Assembly: GCF_003850045.1 (NCBI RefSeq)
Contig: NZ_RQJX01000006.1
Location: 62,001 to 126,000 of the forward strand
Length of the DNA stretch: 64,000 bases
Reading direction: 5' to 3'
Source: Aeromicrobium camelliae
GTDB taxonomy: Bacteria > Actinomycetota > Actinomycetes > Propionibacteriales > Nocardioidaceae
The number at the start of each line of letters is the position of its first letter. Position 1 is the first letter of the stretch. The position numbers were made by a program, and so were the translations under genes. The notes under the pieces are model-generated. The model did not search any database. It saw nothing but the letters and a program-made list of their open reading frames with translations, and was not told the origin of the DNA. This document shows positions 57,828 through 64,000 of this stretch, one piece after another.

Positions 57828-59312
57828 TCAGGTCAGCGAGCAGGACGGGGCCGGCGGGAGAGGTGCCGGGACACCGACGCTCGGCATCCCGAGGCCCACC
57901 GCGCCGGGCCGCACGTCGGTCTTGCCCTGGCGCGCCTCCCACGCGTCGCCGGCGCGGGTGCGCCGCACTTCCAGTGGCGCGTCGTCGGCGACGAGGTGGT
58001 GCGGTGCCGCGTGGGTGACGCGGGTGATGACCATGTCGCCGGGACGCACCTCGTGATCGCCGGGCGCGAAGTGGACGAGCCGGTTGTCACGGGCGCGACC
58101 ACTGAGCCGCTGCGTCTCCGCGTCCTTGCGGCCGCCGGCATGGGACTTGTCCGCTACGAGCAGCTCGACCACCTGGCCCTCGAGCCGGCGGCTCTCCGCC
58201 CACGCGACCTCGTCGACCAAGGTCGCGAGCCGCTCGTACCGCTCCTGCACGACCGCCTTGGGCAGCTGGTCGGGCAAGTCGGCGGCAGGAGTGCCGGGCC
58301 GCTGCGAGTACTGGAACGTGAAGGCGCTGCTGAACCGCGCCTCACGCACCACCTCGAGCGTCTGCTGGAAGTCCTCCTCGGTCTCACCGGGGAAGCCGAC
58401 GATGATGTCGGTGGTGATGGCCGCCTCGGGCATCGCCGATCGAACGCGCTCGAGGATGCCGAGGAACTTGTCACGGCGATACGAGCGCCGCATCGCCTTG
58501 AGGACACGGTCGGAGCCGGATTGAAGCGGCATGTGCAACTGCGGCATGACGTTGGGGGTCTCGGCCATCGCGGCGATGACGTCGTCAGTGAAGTCACGCG
58601 GATGCGGGCTGGTGAATCGCACCCGCTCGAGACCCTCGATCTCACCGCAGGCGCGCAGCAGCTTGGAGAACGCCTGACGGTCGCCGAACTCGACGCCGTA
58701 GCTGTTGACGTTCTGGCCGAGCAGCGTCACCTCGACGACGCCGTCGGCCACGAGGGCCTCGATCTCGGCGAGGATGTCGCCCGGACGGCGGTCCTTCTCC
58801 TTGCCGCGCAGGCTCGGCACGATGCAGAACGTGCAGGTGTTGTTGCACCCGACGCTGATCGAGACCCACGCCGCGAACACGGAGTCGCGCTTGGTCGGCA
58901 GCGTCGACGGGAACACCTCGAGGGCGTCGAGGATCTCGACCTGCGACTCGGCTTCGATGCGGGCGCGCTCGAGAAGCACCGGCAGCGAGCCGATGTTGTG
59001 CGTTCCGAAGACCACGTCGACGTACGGCGCACGGCGGGTGATGGTCTCCTTGTCCTTCTGCGCCAGGCAGCCGCCCACGGCGATCTGCATGCCGGGGTTC
59101 TGCGCCTTCACGCTGGCGACGTGACCGAGGTTGCCGTACAGCTTGTTGTCGGCGTTCTCCCGCACCGCGCAGGTGTTGAAGACGACGAGATCGGGAGTCG
59201 TCCCCTGCTGGACCGGCTCGTAACCCGCGGTCTCCAGCAGTCCCGACAGACGCTCGCTGTCGTGGACGTTCATCTGGCACCCGTACGTGCGCACCTCATA
59301 CGTCTTCGCCAT
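57828..59312 (-). CDS. miaB: tRNA-2-methylthio-N6-dimethylallyladenosine synthase
   Basis: 494-residue radical-SAM methylthiotransferase acting on position 37 of tRNAs that read U-starting codons. The N-terminal UPF0004 domain binds one 4Fe-4S cluster ([32 protein letters not shown]). The radical-SAM cluster is CNNTCTFC, and a C-terminal TRAM domain lies near 375-440 ([16 protein letters not shown]). A further 50 residues of low-complexity tail end it. ATG 59312 precedes the conserved [10 protein letters not shown]; an upstream in-frame GTG would add ten residues. Notably its substrate class includes the UUG-reading tRNA-Leu encoded 10 kb away. Confidence 0.95.
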   Translation of the reverse strand: MAKTYEVRTYGCQMNVHDSERLSGLLETAGYEPVQQGTTPDLVVFNTCAVRENADNKLYGNLGHVASVKAQNPGMQIAVGGCLAQKDKETITRRAPYVDVVFGTHNIGSLPVLLERARIEAESQVEILDALEVFPSTLPTKRDSVFAAWVSISVGCNNTCTFCIVPSLRGKEKDRRPGDILAEIEALVADGVVEVTLLGQNVNSYGVEFGDRQAFSKLLRACGEIEGLERVRFTSPHPRDFTDDVIAAMAETPNVMPQLHMPLQSGSDRVLKAMRRSYRRDKFLGILERVRSAMPEAAITTDIIVGFPGETEEDFQQTLEVVREARFSSAFTFQYSQRPGTPAADLPDQLPKAVVQERYERLATLVDEVAWAESRRLEGQVVELLVADKSHAGGRKDAETQRLSGRARDNRLVHFAPGDHEVRPGDMVITRVTHAAPHHLVADDAPLEVRRTRAGDAWEARQGKTDVRPGAVGLGMPSVGVPAPLPPAPSCSLT

Positions 59313-59632
59313 AACCCGACCAGGATACGCCGCCTCCACCATTACCCTGGCGCCCGTGCCGCGTACGGGCAGCGGAGCCGAGGACCAAGGAGCAGCGTTG
59401 GCAGGAGGTCGTGGCCGCGACCTTGAGTGCGGGGCTCGCGTGCAGGCTCGCCCTGTTCGCTGCTCGGTTTCCTCGGTGCCGGCCTGCTTGCCGGCGCGGT
59501 CCCGACGTGGAGGTCTTCGCCCTCGCGATGACGTGTCGCTCGCGCCTCCGAGCGATTACGTTTCGGTAACGGCCGGTCGCCACGGGGGTGGCGACGTTGC
59601 ACTCCTTCGCCGGTTCCGATTGGCTAGGGCCC
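59313..59632. other. 320-nt divergent gap between miaB and gluA
   Basis: No credible gene; several short frames cross it but are arginine/proline rich and lack start signals. It contains a small perfect hairpin at 59576-59595 just before gluA. Promoters for both genes should lie here; TATCCT on the minus strand 9 nt before miaB is a possible -10. Confidence 0.5.
59576..59595 (+). promoter_or_regulatory. Hairpin in the gluA leader
   Basis: GTCGCCAC-GGGG-GTGGCGAC, a perfect 8-bp stem with a tetraloop, 37 nt before the gluA ATG. It is not followed by a T-run. It could be a leader attenuator or an operator (a DNA dyad). Confidence 0.4.
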
Positions 59633-60382
59633 ATGGTCGACACAGCTACGCCCATGGTGGCCATGCGCGGGGTCCAGAAGTGGTTCGGTGAGCTGCACGT
59701 GCTGCGGGACATCGACTTCGAGGTGGCCCCCGGCGAGGTCGTCGTGGTCATCGGTCCGTCCGGATCGGGCAAGTCCACGCTCTGCCGGACGATCAACCGT
59801 CTCGAGACGATCGACGAGGGCACGATCGAGGTCGACGGCAAGAAGCTCCCTGCCGAAGGCAAACAGCTCGCCGAGCTGCGCGCCGACGTCGGCATGGTCT
59901 TCCAGTCCTTCAACCTCTTCGCCCATAAGACGGTCCTCGAGAACGTCACTCTCGGTCCGATCAAGGTCCGCGGCGTCAAGAAGGCCGATGCCGAGAAGCG
60001 CGCCCACGAGCTCCTCGAGCGCGTCGGCGTCGAGGCGCAGGCCGGCAAGCTCCCCGCCCAGTTGTCCGGTGGTCAGCAGCAGCGCGTGGCGATCGCCCGC
60101 GCGCTGGCGATGGACCCCAAGGTCATGCTCTTCGACGAGCCCACGTCGGCGCTCGACCCGGAGATGATCAAAGAGGTCCTCGACACGATGATCGACCTTG
60201 CCAAGGGCGGCATGACGATGATCGTGGTGACGCACGAGATGGGCTTCGCCCGCACCGCGGCCGATCGGGTCGTGTTCATGTCCGACGGCCGCATCGTCGA
60301 GGAGAACACGCCCGAGGAGTTCTTCACCAACCCCCAGAGCGATCGCGCCAAGGACTTCCTCGGCAAGATCCTCAAGCACTGA
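59633..60382 (+). CDS. gluA: Glutamate ABC importer ATPase
   Basis: 249-residue polar-amino-acid ABC ATPase. Walker [30 protein letters not shown]-loop, LSGGQQQ, Walker [16 protein letters not shown] and [10 protein letters not shown] are typical of the GlnQ/GluA class. ATG 59633 has AGGG nearby; another in-frame ATG lies at 59654. It is the first gene of gluABCD, which in corynebacteria takes up glutamate. The substrate is inferred from operon form, and glutamine or aspartate is possible. Confidence 0.92.
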   Translation: MVDTATPMVAMRGVQKWFGELHVLRDIDFEVAPGEVVVVIGPSGSGKSTLCRTINRLETIDEGTIEVDGKKLPAEGKQLAELRADVGMVFQSFNLFAHKTVLENVTLGPIKVRGVKKADAEKRAHELLERVGVEAQAGKLPAQLSGGQQQRVAIARALAMDPKVMLFDEPTSALDPEMIKEVLDTMIDLAKGGMTMIVVTHEMGFARTAADRVVFMSDGRIVEENTPEEFFTNPQSDRAKDFLGKILKH

Positions 60383-60401
60383 GTCCCAGGAGGAACAGCA
60401 C

Positions 60402-61292
60402 ATGACATCCATCAAGGCCCGCTGGGCAGCGGTCGCCGCCGTCGCGGCGCTCACCCTGGCCGCGTGCGGTGACGCCGGTTCGACCGACGACAGCTCGGAC
60501 GCGCCCGGCTACGAGGTCGAGGACGTCACCTTCGACGACGGCACCCGCATGGCGGAGTTGAACGAGCAGGGCACCGTCAAGATCGGCGTCAAGTTCGACC
60601 AGCCCGGCATCGGCTTCCGCGCGGCCGGGTCCGACGAGCCCACCGGCTTCGACCCCGAGATCGGCAAGATCCTCGCCGCCAAGCTGGGCATCGAGGCCGA
60701 CAAGATCGAGTGGGTCGAGACGATTTCGGCCAACCGGGAGCAGTTCCTGCAGAACGGCACCGTCGATTTCGTGATCGCCTCCTACTCCATCACCGACGAT
60801 CGCCGTCAGGTCGTCGGCCAGGCCGGTCCGTACTACGTCACCGGCCAGAGCCTGCTCGTGGCCGCCGACGACGATTCGATCAACGGTCCCGACGACCTCG
60901 AGGGCAAGAAGGTCTGCTCGGTCACCGGCTCGACCCCGATCAAGCTGATCGAGGAGGAGTACGGCGCGACCCCGGCCGGCTTCGACACCTACTCCGAGTG
61001 CGTCGACCAGCTCCTCAACGGTTCGGTCGACGCGGTGACGACCGACGCGGCCATCCTGCTCGGCTACGCCGCCGAGAACGAGGGCCAGCTCAAGGTCGTC
61101 GGCGAGCCCTTCTCCGAGGAGCGTTACGGCATCGGCTACAGCAAGGATTACCCGGAGCTGTGCGAGTTCATCAACGACTCGCTGACCTCCGCGTTCGAGG
61201 ACGGCGACTGGGAGTCGGCGTTCGACGCGACGCTCGGCAAGGGCGGCAGCGAGGCGGGCGATCCGCCGGCGCTGGATCCCTGCCAGTCCTAA
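60402..61292 (+). CDS. gluB: Glutamate ABC importer binding lipoprotein
   Basis: 296-residue lipoprotein. The lipobox is LAAC with Cys22. The mature protein is a type II periplasmic-binding fold: VKIGVKFDQPGIGFRA, TGFDPEIGKILAAKLGI, FVIASYSITDDRRQVV, and a cysteine pair (KVCSVTG and SECVDQ) likely to form a disulphide. AGGAGG lies 6 nt before the ATG. It is 19 nt after gluA and is followed by a 16-bp hairpin before gluC, which would leave gluB as the most abundant product. Confidence 0.93.
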   Translation: MTSIKARWAAVAAVAALTLAACGDAGSTDDSSDAPGYEVEDVTFDDGTRMAELNEQGTVKIGVKFDQPGIGFRAAGSDEPTGFDPEIGKILAAKLGIEADKIEWVETISANREQFLQNGTVDFVIASYSITDDRRQVVGQAGPYYVTGQSLLVAADDDSINGPDDLEGKKVCSVTGSTPIKLIEEEYGATPAGFDTYSECVDQLLNGSVDAVTTDAAILLGYAAENEGQLKVVGEPFSEERYGIGYSKDYPELCEFINDSLTSAFEDGDWESAFDATLGKGGSEAGDPPALDPCQS

Positions 61293-61303
61293 CGTTCGTT
61301 CCG

Positions 61304-61339
61304 GTGGGCTGGGGCGGGAGCCTTCCCGCCCCAGCCCAC
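61304..61339 (+). terminator. Intra-operon hairpin between gluB and gluC
   Basis: GTGGGCTGGGGCGGGA and TCCCGCCCCAGCCCAC, a perfect 16-bp stem with loop GCCT, 12 nt after gluB. It probably partly terminates and/or protects the gluAB mRNA 3' end, lowering permease output. Confidence 0.75.
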
Positions 61340-61363
61340 GCATGACTGTCGAGGAGGTGATCC

Positions 61364-62008
61364 ATGGACTGGCTGACCGACAACTACGTCAACATCCTGC
61401 GCGGCTTCGGCGAGACGCTGCGGTTGCTCGGGGTGTCCGGCGCGCTGGCGCTCGTCGTGGGCACCCTGGTGGCGCTCGCCCGCGTCAGCCCGGTGCCCAT
61501 CCTGCGCGGCGTGGGTGCGTTCTACGTCACGATCTTCCGTAACACTCCCCTGCTGGTGCTGATCCTCATCGCCTACTACGGGCTGCCCGAGATCGGCATC
61601 GACTTCGGCTTCTTCATCAACATCAGCCTCGCGATGGGCACCTACACGGCCGCCTTCGTGGCCGAGGCCATTCGTTCGGGCTTCAACGGCGTTCCGCTCG
61701 GACAGGCGGAGGCGGCGCGCGCCATCGGTATGCCGTTCACGCAGTCGATGCGGCACATCGTGCTGCCGCAGGCGTTCCGCCTGGTCGTCCCGCCCATGGC
61801 GAGTGTCTACATCGCGCTGACGAAGAACACCTCGCTCGCGGCCACCTTCGGTATCGCCGAGGCGACCTTCCGCATGCGCGGTCTGTTCAATGACTACGCC
61901 TCGCAGATGATCCAGATCTTCCTGGGTATCTCGCTCGGTTACATCCTCATCGTCGCGGTGATCTCGTGGGTCGCCTCGGCGTTCGAACGTCGATGGGCGG
62001 TGGCTTGA
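61364..62008 (+). CDS. gluC: Glutamate ABC importer permease GluC
   Basis: 214-residue HisM/GlnP-type permease with five helices. The N-terminal LRGFGETLRLLGVSG, RNTPLLVLILIAYYGLP, and the ATPase-contact EAA loop EAARAIGMPFTQSMRHIVLPQA are diagnostic. GAGGAGG lies 6 nt before the ATG, after the hairpin, a strong ribosome site. Its TGA overlaps the gluD ATG (TGATG). Forms a heterodimeric channel with GluD. Confidence 0.94.
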   Translation: MDWLTDNYVNILRGFGETLRLLGVSGALALVVGTLVALARVSPVPILRGVGAFYVTIFRNTPLLVLILIAYYGLPEIGIDFGFFINISLAMGTYTAAFVAEAIRSGFNGVPLGQAEAARAIGMPFTQSMRHIVLPQAFRLVVPPMASVYIALTKNTSLAATFGIAEATFRMRGLFNDYASQMIQIFLGISLGYILIVAVISWVASAFERRWAVA

Positions 62009-62847
62009 TGAGTTCGACAGTCCTCTATGACGCGCCTGGCCCCAAAGCGCAGGCCCGGCACCGCCTGTTCGGCATCCTCACGATCATCGGCGTCATCGCG
62101 GTGCTCGCTCTCATCGTCTGGAAGTTGTGGGCCGAGGACCAGTTGACGGCCGAGAAGTGGGAGGTGTTCTACACCCCGCGCTTCATCAGCCTGCTCGCCG
62201 AGGGCATGCTCCAGACGTTGTGGATCGCGGTGCTGTCGATCGCCGGGGCTCTCGTCTTCGGCCTCGTGTTCGGGACAGCGAAGCTCTCCGATCACGCACC
62301 CGTCCGCTGGGTCGCGTGGGTCGTCGTGGAGTTCTTCCGCGCGGTGCCGCTGCTGCTGCTGATCATCTTCATCTGGTTCTACGCCTTCGAGACGCAGCTC
62401 GGGACGATCGCGCCCCTCGTGATCGGTCTGATCCTCTACAACGGTTCCGTCCTCGCCGAGACTTTCCGAGCGGGGATCAACGCGGTCCCAAGGGGCCAGG
62501 TCGAGGCGGCCTACGCGATCGGACTGCGCAAGTCGGCGGTCATGCGGATCGTGCAGCTCCCGCAGGCGATCAAGATCATGACGCCGGCGATTATCAGCCA
62601 GTGTGTCGTGGCGCTCAAGGACACCAGCCTCGGCTACTACATTCTGGCGCCCGGACTCACCACGATCGGCCGCGACATCTGGCGGACGTTCGACAACCGT
62701 CTGGCGACCGCGCTGGTGCTCGCACTGCTGTACATCGTGCTGAACCTGCTGCTGACCGCTCTGGGTCGTTGGGCGGAGAAGCACATCACGGGTGCCCGTC
62801 CCGCCCAGTCGCTGCAGAAGAACCCGGGCGTGGCCGAGAAGCCCTGA
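62008..62847 (+). CDS. gluD: Glutamate ABC importer permease GluD
   Basis: 279-residue partner of GluC with a longer N-terminus. An extra helix (about 20-40), then GMLQTLWIAVLSIAGALVFG, FFRAVPLLLLIIFIWF, the EAA loop EAAYAIGLRKSAVMRIVQLPQA, and LKDTSLGYYILAPGL. The ATG at 62008 overlaps the gluC stop; upstream in-frame ATGs lie within gluC and are rejected. Last gene of the operon; the thioesterase-like gene converges 6 nt away. Confidence 0.94.
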   Translation: MSSTVLYDAPGPKAQARHRLFGILTIIGVIAVLALIVWKLWAEDQLTAEKWEVFYTPRFISLLAEGMLQTLWIAVLSIAGALVFGLVFGTAKLSDHAPVRWVAWVVVEFFRAVPLLLLIIFIWFYAFETQLGTIAPLVIGLILYNGSVLAETFRAGINAVPRGQVEAAYAIGLRKSAVMRIVQLPQAIKIMTPAIISQCVVALKDTSLGYYILAPGLTTIGRDIWRTFDNRLATALVLALLYIVLNLLLTALGRWAEKHITGARPAQSLQKNPGVAEKP

Positions 62848-62853
62848 CGCGCC

Positions 62854-63315
62854 TCAGGTCGTGCGCGGCGTGACCCACAGCCGGATCACGCCGCGCACGA
62901 CGACGGTTCCGTCGTCGCGGGTCGCCGTCACCGTGACCGGGACGTCCGGCGCACCCTCCCAGTCGGCCGGCGTGGTCTCGGCCCGACACACCAGGTCCGA
63001 CGTCGACTTCGCCAGGTAGTCGACCTCCATCCCCTTGGGCAGCCACCGATGGCCGGCCGGCACGGTCGCTTCGGCGAGCAGCCCCATCGCCGCTTCCAAG
63101 CCGTTGCACACCGCGATCGCGTGGACCGTTCCGATGTGGTTGTGCACGCGGCGTCGCTTGGCGATGGCGACCTCGGCGAAGTGCGGCCGCATCGCCGTCA
63201 CCTGCGGGCGCACCGTCGCGAAGTAGGGCGCCTTGAGACTGAACATGCGCGAGAAGATGCGGTCACCGTACGGCAACCGGGTCACGCGACGGTAGAGACC
63301 GAGGGTGGAACTCAT
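62854..63315 (-). CDS. DUF4442 hotdog-fold thioesterase-like protein
   Basis: 153-residue member of the DUF4442 family, a single hotdog domain related to PaaI/YiiD acyl-CoA thioesterases. The central RRRVHNHIGTVHAIAVCNGLEAAMGLL is the long hotdog helix region, followed by strands (MEVDYLAKS, VTVTATRDDG, IRLWVTPRT). The HNHIGT motif holds the polar residues near the usual active site. Substrate unknown. The ATG lies 6 nt after TACGCT and is probably leaderless. recX ends 22 nt upstream on the same strand. Confidence 0.85.
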   Translation of the reverse strand: MSSTLGLYRRVTRLPYGDRIFSRMFSLKAPYFATVRPQVTAMRPHFAEVAIAKRRRVHNHIGTVHAIAVCNGLEAAMGLLAEATVPAGHRWLPKGMEVDYLAKSTSDLVCRAETTPADWEGAPDVPVTVTATRDDGTVVVRGVIRLWVTPRTT

Positions 63316-63321
63316 GCCCAG

Positions 63322-63327
63322 AGCGTA
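63322..63327 (-). promoter_or_regulatory. -10 element, leaderless DUF4442 gene
   Basis: TACGCT on the minus strand, 6 nt (CTGGGC), then ATG. Confidence 0.5.
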
Positions 63328-63336
63328 GTGCCTGGC

Positions 63337-63852
63337 TCAGTCGGCTAGTTCGACGTCCGCATCGAGTTCGGCGCGGACGACGTCGAACGCGACCTGAGGC
63401 GCGTAACCCTTACGGGCGAGCATCCCGGTGAGGCGACGTACCTGAACCGACGGGTCGAGGCCCCGGAGACTGCGGAGCTTGCGCTGCACGAGCCGATGCG
63501 CGGCCTCGCGCTCGGCGTCGGCGTCGGTCTCCTCCTCCAGCACCCGCCGCGCGAGTTCGTCGTCGACGCCCTGACGCCGCAACTCCATGGCGAGGACGGG
63601 AGCCGCCAGGCCCTTGACCCGTTGACGGGACTGCACCCAGGACCGCGCGAAGCGCTCGTCGTCGACGAGGCCGGCGGCCTCGAGCCGATCGAGCACCGCC
63701 GCGGCGACCTCGGCGGGGACGGCCTTCTTGGCCATCGCCTGCGCGAGGTCGGCACGGCTGCGGTCGCGGTCAGTGAGCCGGTCGAGGGCCACCGTCCGGG
63801 CGAATTCCTCGAGAGCCAGCCCGGACAGTCCCTCGGCAGTCCGCGGTGCCAT
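63337..63852 (-). CDS. recX: Regulatory protein RecX
   Basis: 171-residue RecX, which binds RecA filaments and restrains strand exchange. It is all helical with three tandem three-helix repeats: RADLAQAMAKKAVPAEVAAAV, FARSWVQSRQRVKGLAAPVLA, and the C-terminal RLTGMLARKGYAPQVAFDVV. Length is normal. The ATG overlaps the recA stop as TGATG, the usual actinobacterial recA-recX coupling, so it should be induced with recA. Confidence 0.95.
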   Translation of the reverse strand: MAPRTAEGLSGLALEEFARTVALDRLTDRDRSRADLAQAMAKKAVPAEVAAAVLDRLEAAGLVDDERFARSWVQSRQRVKGLAAPVLAMELRRQGVDDELARRVLEEETDADAEREAAHRLVQRKLRSLRGLDPSVQVRRLTGMLARKGYAPQVAFDVVRAELDADVELAD

Positions 63853-64000
63853 CAGAAGTCGGCGGCGGAGAGGTCGCCATCATCGTCGGGGGCAGGCTCG
63901 TCGACCTGTGCGCCGACCCCGAGGCTCTCCTTGATGCGCTTCTCGAGCTCGTTGGCCAGGTCGGGGTTGTCGCGCAGGAAGTTTCGCGCGTTCTCCTTGC
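63852..64000 (-). CDS. recA: Recombinase RecA (C-terminal fragment at the window edge)
   Basis: The last 48 codons of recA; the rest lies beyond the right edge. The visible [20 protein letters not shown] and RIKESLGVG are the end of the RecA C-terminal domain, followed by the acidic regulatory tail ([15 protein letters not shown]). Its stop overlaps the recX start. Identity is secure from this tail plus the coupled recX. Confidence 0.92.
   Translation of the reverse strand, partial: KENARNFLRDNPDLANELEKRIKESLGVGAQVDEPAPDDDGDLSAADF

Noticed and set aside
59287..59691. 134-codon plus-strand frame before gluA
   Set aside because: Arg/Pro-rich, overlaps the miaB and gluA starts, no ribosome site and no family resemblance.

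Overview
This is a 64 kb stretch of chromosome from a high-GC Gram-positive bacterium. It looks actinobacterial: SepH, the WhiB-free DUF3093/DUF3710/DUF4193/DUF4192/DUF5998/DUF7455 families, adjacent primary-type sigma factors, a PdtaR-type ANTAR regulator, an LprG/P55-like pair and a GluABCD importer. Gene order resembles the dut-suhB-sigA-sigB-miaB-recX-recA and polA-rpsA-coaE neighbourhoods of Mycobacterium. Overall content fits the Propionibacteriales/Nocardioidaceae best (Nocardioides/Aeromicrobium type); this placement is inference. Almost everything is core chromosome. I see no prophage, transposase, CRISPR array or defence island.

Layout. 1-4.6 kb: OB-fold protein (cut by the left edge), DUF3710, dUTPase, DUF3093, DUF4235, DUF4193, inositol-monophosphatase family enzyme and coproporphyrin ferrochelatase. 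4.7-9.0 kb: FtsX-type ABC exporter, MFS transporter and the cell-division protein SepH. 9.0-14.2 kb: a decayed palindromic repeat, then a minus-strand block of Pat-type acetyltransferase, DUF5998, nucleotide pyrophosphatase/phosphodiesterase and thymidine kinase. 14.3-21.8 kb: parC, an LprG-like lipoprotein, a P55-like MFS pump and carbonic anhydrase, converging on parE. 22-31 kb: DUF7455, sigA, a glutamate-cysteine ligase family protein, DUF4192, dinB, oligopeptidase B and sigB. 31-35.5 kb: coaE, a secreted M15-like peptidase, rpsA and an M18 aminopeptidase. 35.5-39.7 kb: a heptad-repeat surface protein, a small membrane protein and a flippase. 39.7-43 kb: polA and a GNAT. 43-49 kb: livHMGF, a small membrane protein and the branched-chain amino-acid binding lipoprotein. 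49-59.3 kb: pdtaR, tRNA-Leu(CAA), two tandem palindromes, pyk, gltBD and miaB. 59.6-62.8 kb: gluABCD. 62.9-64 kb: DUF4442 thioesterase-like protein, recX and the end of recA.

The genes serve DNA topology and repair (parCE, polA, dinB, recAX, dut, tdk), transcription and translation (sigA, sigB, rpsA, miaB, tRNA), glutamate supply (gltBD, gluABCD), branched-chain amino-acid uptake, haem and CoA synthesis, and the cell envelope. Many are translationally coupled by ATGA/GTGA or TGATG overlaps. At least ten starts sit 6-8 nt after a TANNNT hexamer with no Shine-Dalgarno, which points to abundant leaderless transcription. Points most worth checking are the absence of any canonical start codon for parE (ATC is the best candidate), a LivH permease with an extra secreted Ig-like N-domain, two 59-nt palindromes behind tRNA-Leu, an LprG/P55-like efflux operon with a carbonic anhydrase, and a heptad-repeat/flippase envelope locus with a compositionally odd core.
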